DNA of 64,000 bases, from the NCBI GenBank assembly GCA_018222965.1, contig JAAEZH010000010.1, positions 1-64,000 of the forward strand. Reading direction: 5' to 3'. Origin of the DNA: Bacteroidota bacterium (lineage in GTDB: Bacteria; Bacteroidota; Bacteroidia; Chitinophagales; Saprospiraceae). The translations under genes were made by a program, and so were the position numbers. Shown here in pieces: positions 1 to 9,014 of this stretch; the first letter of the stretch is position 1, and every line of letters starts with the position of its first letter. The notes under the pieces were generated by a model. The model was not told the origin of the DNA, did not search any database, and saw only the letters and a list, made by a program, of their open reading frames with translations.

Positions 1-301
1 ATCGTAAATCGTAATTCCAAGAATAGTATTTTACCAATACACCAATACACCAATCCCCAACACACCACCGGAACTCTTTCCCTTCCAATCCCGTTTTCCC
101 AAAGTATGCTCTTGAAAAAGGCTTGTTAAGTCTGGATTAATTTTCATCGTATCTGAGACATTAGCACGCTGGCAATATTAATAATTGCCTGATTTTAATG
201 ATATTACAAATGCAGAACAAGCTCCTGATTTAAGATCGGGCTTGTATTGCAGATCACTATTGATCAACCGACGTTGTGCAAGCAACACAAATCATTTTCC
301 A
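1..301. other. Left-edge non-coding stretch
   Basis: No gene is supported here. The stretch holds a short 8-bp tandem repeat (33-56), an imperfect start of another short repeat at 1-14 (ATCGTAAATCGTAA), and an inverted repeat GGCAAT-N7-ATTGCC at 171-189. The reading frame of the downstream YkuK gene stays open back to a TTG at 185. The extra 39 codons, however, look unlike the family and the inverted repeat overlaps that point. I therefore treat the region as intergenic leader. Confidence 0.5.
33..56. repeat. 8-bp tandem repeat ACCAATAC x3
   Basis: Three consecutive 8-bp units are present: ACCAATAC, ACCAATAC and ACCAATCC. The period and the CACCA core resemble the complement of the 8-bp units at 31727-31758. 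Confidence 0.7.
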
Positions 302-772
302 ATGAGGTGGAGAAGACTTGACGGTCGCAAGATCGAACAACCAATTCTGGAGGCCGTCGAAGAGACCATCATACGGGAGACCAAAGCCGGTCACCGCCTT
401 AAGGTTTGTATCGGAACGGACTCTCAAGTGCGTGGGAAAACTGTTGAATTTGCAACAGTAATTGTATTTCTGCGTGAAAAGAAAGGTGGATTTATGTTTA
501 TTTCAAACAGCCAAATGAAAAAAACGCTGCCCTTGAAAGAACGTATGATCACCGAAGTAGCTCGTTCTGTGGAAGTGGCCTACAAACTCTGTGATCTGTT
601 GGATCGCTACGAAGTTGAGCTGGAAGTACATGCTGATATTAACACAGATCCGCACTTCCAGTCAAATGCTGCGCTCAAGGAAGCAATGGGATATATACTG
701 GGTATGGGATTTGTTTTTAAAGCAAAACCCGATGCTTTCGCCAGTTCTTCCTGTGCAGATAAGGTAGTGTAA
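302..772 (+). CDS. YkuK family RNase H-like protein
   Basis: This 156-residue protein matches the ribonuclease H-like YkuK (DUF458) family. It has an N-terminal W-x2-LDG segment, a central CIGTDSQV strand with an RNase H-type acidic residue, a strand reading EVHADINTD, and the conserved end GFVFKAKP...ASS-CA-K-V. The ATG at 302 gives the family-typical N-terminus; the upstream TTG at 185 would add 39 residues with no family likeness. The fold predicts a nuclease or nucleic-acid-binding role, but the cellular substrate of the family is not established. The gene stands alone and is followed by a terminator at 881-919. Confidence 0.85.
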   Translation: MRWRRLDGRKIEQPILEAVEETIIRETKAGHRLKVCIGTDSQVRGKTVEFATVIVFLREKKGGFMFISNSQMKKTLPLKERMITEVARSVEVAYKLCDLLDRYEVELEVHADINTDPHFQSNAALKEAMGYILGMGFVFKAKPDAFASSSCADKVV

Positions 773-880
773 CAGAACACTCCCGCCAGCTGGTAACTTC
801 CGGTTGCAACCGGGAGAATAAAAGCGGTCGCTCCAGGCGTTTCTGCCTTTTAAATGAATGATAAAACAGGAACTAATATA

Positions 881-919
881 GTCCGGAACGGGTTATCCCG
901 CTTCCGGGCTTTCTTTTTG
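881..919 (+). terminator. Rho-independent terminator after YkuK gene
   Basis: CCGGAACGGG (883-892) pairs with CCCGcTTCCGG (897-907) around a TTAT loop with one bulged C. The stem is followed by GCTTTCTTTTTG. Confidence 0.7.
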
Positions 920-931
920 CCTAATTTCTCC

Positions 932-939
932 TAAATTTG
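932..939 (+). promoter_or_regulatory. Bacteroidota -7 box upstream of argS
   Basis: TAAATTTG matches the Bacteroidota -7 consensus TAnnTTTG and ends 19 bp before the argS ATG, implying a leader of about 14 nt. A TTTTTG at 914-919 lies too close (12 bp) to be a standard -33 element. Confidence 0.5.
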
Positions 940-958
940 CGCACCAAATTCGGGCTCA

Positions 959-2803
959 ATGAGTATAGTATCAATTTTAGATTCAGGAGCTGTAAAAGCT
1001 GCTAAAGAACTTTACGGACACGATGTCGAAAGTGGTTCCTTGCCACTGACACCGACGCGCAAGGAATTTACAGGGGATTATACCCTGGTTGTATTTCCAC
1101 TCACCAAAGCTGCCCGAAAAAAACCAGATGCGATTGCGGAGGAACTCGGGGGCTGGATGCAGGAAAATATCGAAGAAGTTTCCGGCTACAATGTGATTAA
1201 AGGCTTTTTAAATTTGGAGCTTGGAGCTGCTTACTGGAATGATTTCCTGCGAAATGCCGTAAAAGCGGAAAATTATGGCCGGCTTTCGCCGAAAGGCAAA
1301 AAAGTCATGGTCGAATTCTCTTCTCCAAACACCAACAAACCCCTTCACCTGGGACATATACGGAATATCCTGCTGGGATGGTCCTGTTCCAAAATCCTGG
1401 ATGCTGCCGGATATGAAGTCGTGCGTGTTCAGGTAGTCAATGATCGGGGCATCGCTATTTGTAAGAGCATGCTGGCCTGGAAGCTTTTTGGTGAAGGAGA
1501 AACACCGGATTCCAGTGGAATAAAAGGCGATCATCTCGTTGGAAAATACTACGTGATCTTTGAATCAAAATTCAAAGAAGAATACAAAAGCTGGCAGGAT
1601 TCTGAAGCGGGTAAAGCGGCTTTCGCCGAAAAGGCAAAAGAAGGAGAGCCGGAAGATAAGTTTTTCAAGCGCTACAAAAATACCTATTTCAACGAGCACA
1701 GCCAGCTGGGACAACAAGCTAAAGAAATGCTGCTTGCCTGGGAATCCGGAGAGAGGGAGACCGTTGACCTTTGGAAGAAAATGAACAGTTGGGTATACGC
1801 CGGTTTCGATCAAACCTATAATCGCCTGGGAGTAGAATTTGACAAGCTGTACTACGAATCTGAAACGTATCTGAACGGAAAAGACCTGGTAGAGAAAGGC
1901 TTGAAGAATGGCTTGTTTAAAAAGCGGGAAGATGGCTCTGTAATTGTGGATCTCACCGACGCAGGACTGGATGAGAAGGTGCTCCTGCGCAGCGATGGAA
2001 CGTCTCTTTATATTACTCAGGATTTGGGAACCGCTCACTTGCGGTACGAGGATTATAAGTCCGATAAGATGGTTTATGTGGTAGCTGATGAGCAAAATTA
2101 CCACTTTAAGGCCCTGTTTGAGACCATAAAACTGATGGGCGAACCCTATGCTGACGGCCTGCATCATCTGGCGTATGGAATGGTAGATCTGCCTACCGGT
2201 AAAATGAAAAGCCGGGAGGGAACTGTGGTTGATGCCGATGATCTGATGGATGAGGTTATTGCAGAGGCGCGGGAGAATACCAAAGAAAGAGGGGAGTTGG
2301 AAAGCCTTTCGGCGGAGGAGAGAGAAGAAATTATTAAGCGGATTGGTTTGGCCGCGCTGAAGTATTTTATCATCAAGGTTACGCCTAAAAAAAGGATGAT
2401 ATTTGATCCGAAGGAATCGGTAGACCTTCAGGGCCAAACCGGGCCATATATCCAAAACGCTTTTGTGCGGATTAAGAGTGTCCTGCGGAAAGCAGGCGAA
2501 CAGGATCACGGAAGTTTTGAATTGTATGAGGAGCTGGAGAATCAGGAAAAAGAAGTACTGTTGCGCTTGTCAAAATTTCCGGAGATCGTGGAAACAGCTG
2601 CGGCTGAATACGATCCTTCGGAGGTGGCTAATTTCTGCTATGACCTGGCAAAAGAATTCCATCGGTTCTACCACGATCACTCCATTCTGAATTGCGATTC
2701 AGATAATGTAAAGAAGTTTAGGATCGATCTTTCCTATCTTACTGCTGAAGTATTAAAAACCGGGATGGACCTGCTGGGTATCCAGATGCCGGATCGAATG
2801 TAA
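959..2803 (+). CDS. argS: Arginyl-tRNA synthetase
   Basis: This cytoplasmic class I aminoacyl-tRNA synthetase attaches arginine to tRNA-Arg in an ATP-dependent reaction. The 614-residue length is normal. The HIGH-type motif HLGH lies at residues 130-133, a KMSKS-like KMKSRE at 415-420, and the DALR-type anticodon-binding helical domain follows from about residue 490 (TGPYIQNAFVRI onward). The N-terminal Arg-tRNA additional domain occupies roughly the first 110 residues. glnS begins 18 bp after the stop, so the two synthetases are probably cotranscribed from the -7 box at 932. One exact copy of the dispersed 13-mer lies inside the gene at 1285-1297, read as SPKG. Confidence 0.97.
   Translation: MSIVSILDSGAVKAAKELYGHDVESGSLPLTPTRKEFTGDYTLVVFPLTKAARKKPDAIAEELGGWMQENIEEVSGYNVIKGFLNLELGAAYWNDFLRNAVKAENYGRLSPKGKKVMVEFSSPNTNKPLHLGHIRNILLGWSCSKILDAAGYEVVRVQVVNDRGIAICKSMLAWKLFGEGETPDSSGIKGDHLVGKYYVIFESKFKEEYKSWQDSEAGKAAFAEKAKEGEPEDKFFKRYKNTYFNEHSQLGQQAKEMLLAWESGERETVDLWKKMNSWVYAGFDQTYNRLGVEFDKLYYESETYLNGKDLVEKGLKNGLFKKREDGSVIVDLTDAGLDEKVLLRSDGTSLYITQDLGTAHLRYEDYKSDKMVYVVADEQNYHFKALFETIKLMGEPYADGLHHLAYGMVDLPTGKMKSREGTVVDADDLMDEVIAEARENTKERGELESLSAEEREEIIKRIGLAALKYFIIKVTPKKRMIFDPKESVDLQGQTGPYIQNAFVRIKSVLRKAGEQDHGSFELYEELENQEKEVLLRLSKFPEIVETAAAEYDPSEVANFCYDLAKEFHRFYHDHSILNCDSDNVKKFRIDLSYLTAEVLKTGMDLLGIQMPDRM
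1285..1297 (+). repeat. Dispersed 13-mer copy 1 (in argS)
   Basis: Exact TTCGCCGAAAGGC, read in the argS frame as SPKG and preceded by GGC to give an extended near-palindrome. A variant with one extra A follows at 1622-1636. Confidence 0.8.
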
Positions 2804-2821
2804 TTTGCTAAGAAGAAAGTC

Positions 2822-4495
2822 ATGAGTAATAAAGAATCCCTCAATTTTGTCGAAATAGAGGTCGAAAAAGATTTGGAATCGGGCAGATATGATGGTCGGG
2901 TACATACCCGTTTCCCGCCCGAACCAAACGGGTATTTGCATATCGGTCATGCCAAGTCGATCTGTCTGAACTTTGGTTTAGGAGAAAAATATGGAGGAAA
3001 AACCAACCTTCGTTTTGATGATACGAATCCGGTCACGGAGGATACGGAATATGTGGATTCGATTAAGAAAGATATCCAATGGCTCGGATTTGAATGGGAT
3101 AATGAAGCTTACTTTGCCTCCGATTATTTCGACAAGCTGTACGAATTTGCGGTCAGGCTGATCAAGAAAGGAAAAGCTTATGTCGATGATTCTTCGGCGG
3201 AAGAAATTGCAAAAATGAAGGGTACGCCTACGGAGCCAGGTGTAAATTCTCCATACCGAGACCGCAGCGTGGAAGAAAATCTGCGCTTGTTTGAAGGGAT
3301 GAAAAATGGAGAGTATGAAGATGGTTCCAGAATCTTACGGGCTAAAATCGACATGGAATCTCCCAATATGCTGTTGCGGGATCCAAACATGTACCGAATC
3401 AAAAGAGCCACCCATCACAGAACAGGCGATAAATGGTGTATTTATCCGCTTTATGATTTTGCACATGGTCAATCGGATGCGATTGAAGAAATTACACATT
3501 CAGTTTGTACGCTGGAATTTAAACACCACCGTCCGCTCTATGAATGGTTTATCGAGCAATTGGAAATCTATCCTTCCCGTCAGATTGAATTTGCCCGCTT
3601 AAACCTCGAAAACACCATAATGAGTAAGCGCAAGCTGCTCCAACTGGTTAATGAAAAACACGTAAATGGCTGGGATGATCCTCGGATGCCCACTATTTCA
3701 GGTATGCGTCGGCGGGGGTATTCTCCCGCGGCTATTCGCAATTTTTGTGATCGGATTGGTGTAGCCAAGCGCGATAATGTAATCGAATTTGCGCTGCTGG
3801 AGTTTAGTGTCCGGGAGGATTTAAACAAGGTGGCCAAACGTGTTATGGGCGTTCTGAATCCGGTTAAACTGGTCATTACCAACTATCCGGAAGGAAAAAC
3901 AGAGGAAGTCGATATCGACAACAACCCGGAAGATCCGAATGCAGGGACACGTACCATGCCGTTCTCCCGGGAATTGTACATTGAACGGGAGGATTTCATG
4001 GAGGATCCGCCACGTAAGTTTTTCCGCCTGGGACCCGAACGAAACGTTCGTTTGAAGAGCGGCTACATCATTACCTGCACCGATTTTGATAAAGATCCGG
4101 AAACAGGAGAGATTACCGAAATACGTTGCATCTATCATCCGGATAGCAAAAGCGGACAGGACACTTCAGGGATCAAAGCAAAAGGTGTTTTGCACTGGGT
4201 TTCTGTAGAACAGGCCGTTCCTGTTGAAATTCGCCTTTACGATCGGCTGTTCAGCGATCCAAATCCCGGTGGCCATGGCGATAAGGATTTTAAAGAATTT
4301 CTGAACCCGGATAGTCTGGAGATCCTGAACACAGCTTTCGTAGAACCTTCTCTGAAGGATGCCGAGCTGGGAGAACACTTCCAGTTTATGCGAAAGGGCT
4401 ATTTCTGCCTGGATCCGGATAGCTCGGATGACAAACTGGTCTTCAACCGTACCGTTGGCTTGAGGGACAGTTGGGCAAAGAAAAACAAGAAATAA
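2822..4495 (+). CDS. glnS: Glutaminyl-tRNA synthetase
   Basis: This class I synthetase charges tRNA-Gln directly with glutamine. The 557-residue length fits the bacterial GlnRS family. The signature [12 protein letters not shown] places HIGH at residues 40-43, and the KMSKS-like loop reads MSKRK at 267-271. The catalytic domain is followed by the beta-barrel anticodon-binding domains, ending in the motif [12 protein letters not shown]. The gene follows argS by 18 bp and is closed by a strong terminator at 4501-4539. Confidence 0.97.
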   Translation: MSNKESLNFVEIEVEKDLESGRYDGRVHTRFPPEPNGYLHIGHAKSICLNFGLGEKYGGKTNLRFDDTNPVTEDTEYVDSIKKDIQWLGFEWDNEAYFASDYFDKLYEFAVRLIKKGKAYVDDSSAEEIAKMKGTPTEPGVNSPYRDRSVEENLRLFEGMKNGEYEDGSRILRAKIDMESPNMLLRDPNMYRIKRATHHRTGDKWCIYPLYDFAHGQSDAIEEITHSVCTLEFKHHRPLYEWFIEQLEIYPSRQIEFARLNLENTIMSKRKLLQLVNEKHVNGWDDPRMPTISGMRRRGYSPAAIRNFCDRIGVAKRDNVIEFALLEFSVREDLNKVAKRVMGVLNPVKLVITNYPEGKTEEVDIDNNPEDPNAGTRTMPFSRELYIEREDFMEDPPRKFFRLGPERNVRLKSGYIITCTDFDKDPETGEITEIRCIYHPDSKSGQDTSGIKAKGVLHWVSVEQAVPVEIRLYDRLFSDPNPGGHGDKDFKEFLNPDSLEILNTAFVEPSLKDAELGEHFQFMRKGYFCLDPDSSDDKLVFNRTVGLRDSWAKKNKK

Positions 4496-4500
4496 TAGTA

Positions 4501-4539
4501 AAAGCCTCCGTTGCAAATGCACGGAGGCTTTTATTTTTG
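4501..4539 (+). terminator. Terminator of argS-glnS
   Basis: AAAGCCTCCG (4501-4510) pairs perfectly with CGGAGGCTTT (4522-4531) around an 11-nt loop and is followed by TTATTTTTG. Confidence 0.9.
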
Positions 4540-4594
4540 TAAGGAGTCTTCCAAAAGGAGACATGAAAAAATCGTTATTAGCCGTTTAATACCT

Positions 4595-4602
4595 TATTTT
4601 TG
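4595..4602 (+). promoter_or_regulatory. -7 box upstream of small T9SS cargo gene
   Basis: TATTTTTG matches TAnnTTTG exactly and lies 18 bp before the ATG at 4621. No -33 element is clear. Confidence 0.45.
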
Positions 4603-4620
4603 TTGGGTATCAAACAGCTT

Positions 4621-5304
4621 ATGAAACAGATATTTTTACCGCTTCTCTTTCTGCTTCCTAATTATTTGTCGGCGCAGGACTTAAGTTTTAGTCCGGACAC
4701 CATCATCATAGATGAAGCTGCAACGCTTGATGAATATAATCTATACCAAATCGATTTCGTAAATGAGACCAGTGATACCCTGTATCTTAGCTGGCGTCTT
4801 ATTGAGAATACCATGCCGGAAGACTGGTTTATTCAGCTTTGCGACAACAGTGATTGTTATGGTACCATTCCCAATTATGAGGAGATGAACCCCATTGCAC
4901 CCGGTGCTTACGGTTTTATGAAAATGGATATCCACCCCGAAATGATTGAGGGTACTGGTATGATGCGCTATTTGATTTACGAAACCGGTGGAGATATTCT
5001 GGATAACGATGGGATTGAGTTTCATGTTACAGCCGGAAATCCGGTAAGCACCACCCATTTGTTGAAAGCAAACGTTGATGTATTTCCAAACCCGGTAGCT
5101 GATCAATTGGTCCTCCAAAATAATGATCAGCAGGATTACCAGTGGGAGTTACATTCCCCGGAAGGGAAAAAACTCTTGACCGGATCTCTGGCATCCGGAT
5201 CAACCGCCTTTTATTCAACCCTGGGTATTCCATCGGGCTTTTACATTCTGCAAATGCGTACGAATGCTAAAATGACTGCCCGAAAAGTTTTCATTCAACG
5301 ATAA
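4621..5304 (+). CDS. Secreted protein with T9SS type A sorting domain
   Basis: This 227-residue protein has a signal peptide (MKQIFLPLLFLLPNYLSAQ), a beta-rich domain of about 120 residues, and a C-terminal T9SS type A sorting domain from about residue 150 (VFPNPVADQLVL ... GFYILQM ... KVFIQR). It should cross the outer membrane by T9SS and be anchored or released at the surface. The middle domain is not recognised. The ATG at 4621 is chosen over a TTG at 4600 because it directly begins the signal peptide and the TTG falls inside the -7 box. It lies 38 bp upstream of the C25 peptidase gene with no terminator between, so cotranscription is likely. Confidence 0.8.
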   Translation: MKQIFLPLLFLLPNYLSAQDLSFSPDTIIIDEAATLDEYNLYQIDFVNETSDTLYLSWRLIENTMPEDWFIQLCDNSDCYGTIPNYEEMNPIAPGAYGFMKMDIHPEMIEGTGMMRYLIYETGGDILDNDGIEFHVTAGNPVSTTHLLKANVDVFPNPVADQLVLQNNDQQDYQWELHSPEGKKLLTGSLASGSTAFYSTLGIPSGFYILQMRTNAKMTARKVFIQR

Positions 5305-5342
5305 ACCAATCCACAAACTGCCATTTCTAAACCACACTATCA

Positions 5343-8300
5343 ATGAAGAATTTTTTACTTCTGTTGGGCATCCTTTTATCCTTGCCCGCTTTGTCTCAAA
5401 ATGCCAGTACCACTTTCGTGGAATTACTGGAAGAAGACCATAAGTCAGCTACTGTTAAATTGACATTAGACGGTTTTGAGGCGCAAACGGTTCAGAGCCC
5501 GCAAGGAGAAGCCTGGACTGTATCCATCGAAAACGGGACACCCATTCTGGTAGCAGGCGCCCCTGATTTGCCCAAGATTACTTCATCCCTCTTGATTGGA
5601 GATGATGCTGCGATGGAAATAATGATCCAGAGTGTTTCATTTACCGATTATGAAAACGTCGAAATTGCTCCTTCAAAAGGAAACCTTTATCGAGACACCG
5701 ACCCCGATTCAGTGCCTTATGAATATGGAGAATTCTACGATCAGGATGCGTTTTATCCGAAAGATATTGTTTGGTTGCGCGATCCTTACATCTACCGCGA
5801 TTTTCGCGGCCAAACTGCGGTGATGCATCCGGTTCGTTACAATCCAGCTACTAAGGTATTGCGGGTTTACGACGAGATCATCTTTACCGTTGTTCAGGTA
5901 GACGGAACACCACAAAATGCATTGGTTCGAGCATCTGAAGGACCGATCAGGGTAGAAAGTGAGTATGAAGAACTCTACCAGCAGCGGTTTCTGAACTATA
6001 CCCAGGCTGCCAATCGATACGATCAGGTTGGCGAAGTAGGGAAAATGTTGATTATCAGTGCGGCTCAATACATGCCCGCCATGGAGCCTTTTGTGGAATG
6101 GAAAATGCAAAAAGGTATTCCTACGGAGATCGTCGATATTGCGCTGATCGGCAATGATGTTGCTTCGATTACAGATTATGTAGGCGATTATTACAATACC
6201 AACGGCCTGACTTATTTGCTGCTCATTGGCGATGAAAATGACATCGTATCGCCAGAAACAAATGCGGGTGACGCTTGTGATCACTGTTATGCCTATCAAG
6301 CTGGCAATGACCATTTTGCAGACCTGTTTGTTGGTCGATTTAACGCCGAAAACATCGGGCATGTGCAAACCATGGTAGATCGTACCATGAATTACGAAAA
6401 AGCTCCCTATATGGACGGAGCCGACTGGTTTAGCGTGGCCGCTGGTTGTGGATCAAACGAGGGACCTGGTGATGATGGGGAGTATGATTACGAGCATTTG
6501 AATAATGTAAAGATTGAATTGCTCGACTACACCTACTCAAAAGTTTGGGAGTTTTATCAGGGATCAAATTCCGGCGATTCTCCAACGCCCGGAGATGTAA
6601 CGGCTGATCAGGGTGGTAATCCGAGTACCATTTCTGTCATTCAGGCGATGGAAGAGGGCATGTCTCTTTTTAATTATACGGGACACGGAAATCACAGCTC
6701 CGTATCGACCTCCGGTTTTGATGTGGATGCCTGTAACCAGCTGACCAATACCACCATGCATCCTTTTATGATCATAGTAGGTTGTTGTGTCGGTGATTTT
6801 ACCGGAGATTATGGTTCTGGTCCTTGTTTGGGAGATGCCTGGATTCGGGCGACGCACGATGTAACAGGCGAACCAACAGGTGGTATCGCCGGTGGTTTTG
6901 CGAGTTTGTTGCAAAGTTGGGCCCCGCCTATGGAGGGCCAGGATGAAATGATGAAACTGGTAACCGAATCTGCGATCTATGATATTCGCCACACCATTGG
7001 CGGGGTAATGATTCATGGATTTGGTTCAATGATCGAGGAGTATGGAAATGGTGGAATTGAAATGGCTGATACCTGGAATATCTTCGGTGATCCGAGCGTG
7101 ACTTTGTATACCGCAATGCCTCAAAATATGACGGTTGATCATGTAGCGACGACCTTCCTGGGTTCTACGAGTTTAACTGTAAACTGTGATGTGGAAGGAG
7201 CTATGATCGGATTGTATTATAATGATGATCTCCTCGCAACTGGATTGGTTGAAGGAGGGGCAGTTGAATTTGATTTTGATCCGCTTTCCTTTCCGGAACC
7301 AATCCTGGTAACGGCAACGGCATTCAATCGACAACCTTATCAGGGTGAAGTGGAAGTCATTGCTGCTTCAGGTCCATTTGTATTGTTGGAAAACTATCTG
7401 ATTGATGATAGCGCCGGTGATCAGGATGGTAAAGCAGATTACAATGAAGACATTCTTTTGAATGTGGATCTGTCAAATGTTGGCGTTGAAATGGCAACAG
7501 CCGTTACAGCAACCCTTTCTACCACGGATCCGAATGTGGTTATTACGGATAATACAGCGAGTTTTGGAGACATAGAGATTGACGGAACCAGCAGTCAGAA
7601 CGGGGCCTATGCCTTTAGTGTCGACCCATATGTTGAGGACGGATACATTGTCAATTTCCAACTTGAGATTGAAACAGATGGAAATGTCTTTAACGGATCT
7701 CTGAATATTCCCGTTTATTCTCCGGTACTTTCGGTGGCTGATGAAGCCAGCTTGTCTGATTTGACTGGTGGAAATGATAATGGACGTATTGATCCGGGAG
7801 AAACCCTAACGATCAATATTACCAACCTCAATGACGGGCAGGATGATATGCCGGCTGGTACGGGTACCCTGACTACTAATTCGCCATATGTCACTATACT
7901 TAATGCCAATGCCGGATTTAGCGGGATTGATGAGTTGGGTAATGAGGTGTTGCAATACGAATTTGAAGTTTCCTCCGATGTTCCTTTATTGGAACCGGTT
8001 GAATTTGTTTACTCTGTAGAGGCAGATATTTTCATCGGAGATGCTACTTACAATTATCTGATGAATCCTATCGTGGAGGATTTTGAAACCAATGATTTTG
8101 ACAGCTTCGAATGGCAGGCTGCGGGCACGGTTCCATGGTTTACAACAGGAATCGATCCCTATGAGGGGGATGTTTGTTCCCAGTCAGGGAATATTGGACA
8201 CAACCAAACTTCTGAGTTGATTCTGGTTGCCAATGTATTGGAAGCAGGGACCATTTCATTCAGCCGAAAAGTATCCTCCGAACAGGGATGGGATTACCTC

Positions 8301-8777
8301 CGGTTTTTTGTCAATGATGTCGAATTTGACAGCTGGTCTGGAGAATCACCCTGGACTGAAGTAGAATACGGCGTGCAGCCAGGTAATAATGTTTTCCGCT
8401 GGGTCTTTGAGAAAGATCAATTCGTTTCGGAAGGCGCAGATGCCGGCTGGGTCGATGAGGTGATTTTGCCCTTGATTGAAACAGGATCAGTGGGTGTATT
8501 CAGTTTGGAAGGCCAACTGGAAGGCGTGGAAATGGGAATTATGCCCAATCCGCTAAAGTCCACCGGACAAGCCTGGATACGACTTCAGGAAGCCGGAGAC
8601 GTTCGTTTATCTATTGCGAATATGTCCGGACAAATTCTTTCAACCCCTTTTGATGGCAAGCTGACAGCGGGTGATCATGTCCAAAGCCTGGATGTAAGTG
8701 CACTGGCCGCTGGTACCTACATGCTTATTTTGCAGCAAGGCGATAAGCATTTGGTACGCCGATTGATCGTACAATAA
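5343..8777 (+). CDS. Gingipain-like C25 cysteine peptidase, T9SS cargo
   Basis: This 1144-residue secreted peptidase has a signal peptide (about residues 1-19) and an N-terminal prodomain of about 210 residues. The C25 caspase-like catalytic domain spans about residues 230-590. The catalytic dyad candidates are His448 in YTGHGNH and Cys481 (or 482) in IIVGCCVGD; the 33-residue His-Cys spacing is that known for gingipains. Downstream come Ig-like beta domains (about 600-900), a jelly-roll-like adhesion segment, and a C-terminal T9SS type A sorting domain (about 1060-1144, MPNPLKSTG ... GTYMLIL ... RRLIVQ). It probably degrades extracellular protein. Cleavage specificity cannot be read from the sequence. 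A terminator lies 20 bp downstream. Confidence 0.92.
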   Translation: MKNFLLLLGILLSLPALSQNASTTFVELLEEDHKSATVKLTLDGFEAQTVQSPQGEAWTVSIENGTPILVAGAPDLPKITSSLLIGDDAAMEIMIQSVSFTDYENVEIAPSKGNLYRDTDPDSVPYEYGEFYDQDAFYPKDIVWLRDPYIYRDFRGQTAVMHPVRYNPATKVLRVYDEIIFTVVQVDGTPQNALVRASEGPIRVESEYEELYQQRFLNYTQAANRYDQVGEVGKMLIISAAQYMPAMEPFVEWKMQKGIPTEIVDIALIGNDVASITDYVGDYYNTNGLTYLLLIGDENDIVSPETNAGDACDHCYAYQAGNDHFADLFVGRFNAENIGHVQTMVDRTMNYEKAPYMDGADWFSVAAGCGSNEGPGDDGEYDYEHLNNVKIELLDYTYSKVWEFYQGSNSGDSPTPGDVTADQGGNPSTISVIQAMEEGMSLFNYTGHGNHSSVSTSGFDVDACNQLTNTTMHPFMIIVGCCVGDFTGDYGSGPCLGDAWIRATHDVTGEPTGGIAGGFASLLQSWAPPMEGQDEMMKLVTESAIYDIRHTIGGVMIHGFGSMIEEYGNGGIEMADTWNIFGDPSVTLYTAMPQNMTVDHVATTFLGSTSLTVNCDVEGAMIGLYYNDDLLATGLVEGGAVEFDFDPLSFPEPILVTATAFNRQPYQGEVEVIAASGPFVLLENYLIDDSAGDQDGKADYNEDILLNVDLSNVGVEMATAVTATLSTTDPNVVITDNTASFGDIEIDGTSSQNGAYAFSVDPYVEDGYIVNFQLEIETDGNVFNGSLNIPVYSPVLSVADEASLSDLTGGNDNGRIDPGETLTINITNLNDGQDDMPAGTGTLTTNSPYVTILNANAGFSGIDELGNEVLQYEFEVSSDVPLLEPVEFVYSVEADIFIGDATYNYLMNPIVEDFETNDFDSFEWQAAGTVPWFTTGIDPYEGDVCSQSGNIGHNQTSELILVANVLEAGTISFSRKVSSEQGWDYLRFFVNDVEFDSWSGESPWTEVEYGVQPGNNVFRWVFEKDQFVSEGADAGWVDEVILPLIETGSVGVFSLEGQLEGVEMGIMPNPLKSTGQAWIRLQEAGDVRLSIANMSGQILSTPFDGKLTAGDHVQSLDVSALAAGTYMLILQQGDKHLVRRLIVQ

Positions 8778-8784
8778 TTTTCCT

Positions 8785-8797
8785 GCCTTTCGGCGAA
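8785..8797 (-). repeat. Dispersed 13-mer copy 2 (intergenic)
   Basis: GCCTTTCGGCGAA on the plus strand, the exact complement of TTCGCCGAAAGGC. It directly abuts the terminator stem that follows the C25 peptidase gene. Confidence 0.8.
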
Positions 8798-8834
8798 AAG
8801 GGCTTGCACTTTAATTGGTGTAAGCCCTTTTTTT
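8798..8834 (+). terminator. Terminator of the T9SS peptidase operon
   Basis: AAGGGCTTGCAC (8798-8809) pairs with GTGTAAGCCCTT (8818-8829), with one G-T wobble, and is followed by a run of T. Confidence 0.85.
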
Positions 8835-8838
8835 AAAA

Positions 8839-8880
8839 CTGCCGCACCGAAGTGCGGCAGCGCTGACCCGTTCGGGTCAG
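8839..8880. repeat. Two adjacent GC-rich stem-loops
   Basis: CTGCCGCAC-CGAA-GTGCGGCAG (8839-8860) is a perfect 9-bp stem with a tetraloop. CTGACCCGTTCGGGTCAG (8863-8880) forms a second tight hairpin two bases later. Neither is followed by a T tract, so they are not ordinary terminators. A third hairpin, TCACCC-TTTC-GGGTGA, lies at 8981-8996. Confidence 0.7.
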
Positions 8881-8910
8881 GACCCTCGTATATGGTATGT
8901 GTTTAAGACA

Positions 8911-8923
8911 TTCGCCGAAAGGC
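8911..8923 (+). repeat. Dispersed 13-mer copy 3 (intergenic)
   Basis: Exact TTCGCCGAAAGGC followed by AAAAAC, in the gap between the C25 peptidase and the response regulator. It is in inverted orientation to copy 2. Confidence 0.8.
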
Positions 8924-9014
8924 AAAAACAAAAACACACACTTACAATTCTAAAAATAAAATAAGCTTGATGGACAGGCTTCACCCTTTCGGGTGATTTT
9001 AGGTCATATTTGGC

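Noticed and set aside
33-56. Start of a CRISPR array
   Set aside because: Units are 8 bp, directly contiguous and without spacers; no cas gene is in the window.
185-301. TTG-started N-terminal extension of the YkuK protein
   Set aside because: The added 39 residues have no family match and overlap an inverted repeat; the ATG at 302 gives the family N-terminus.
1565-2509. A 314-codon open frame on the minus strand inside argS
   Set aside because: It lies wholly within a confidently identified essential gene, has no family likeness or signal, and mirrors the argS codons.
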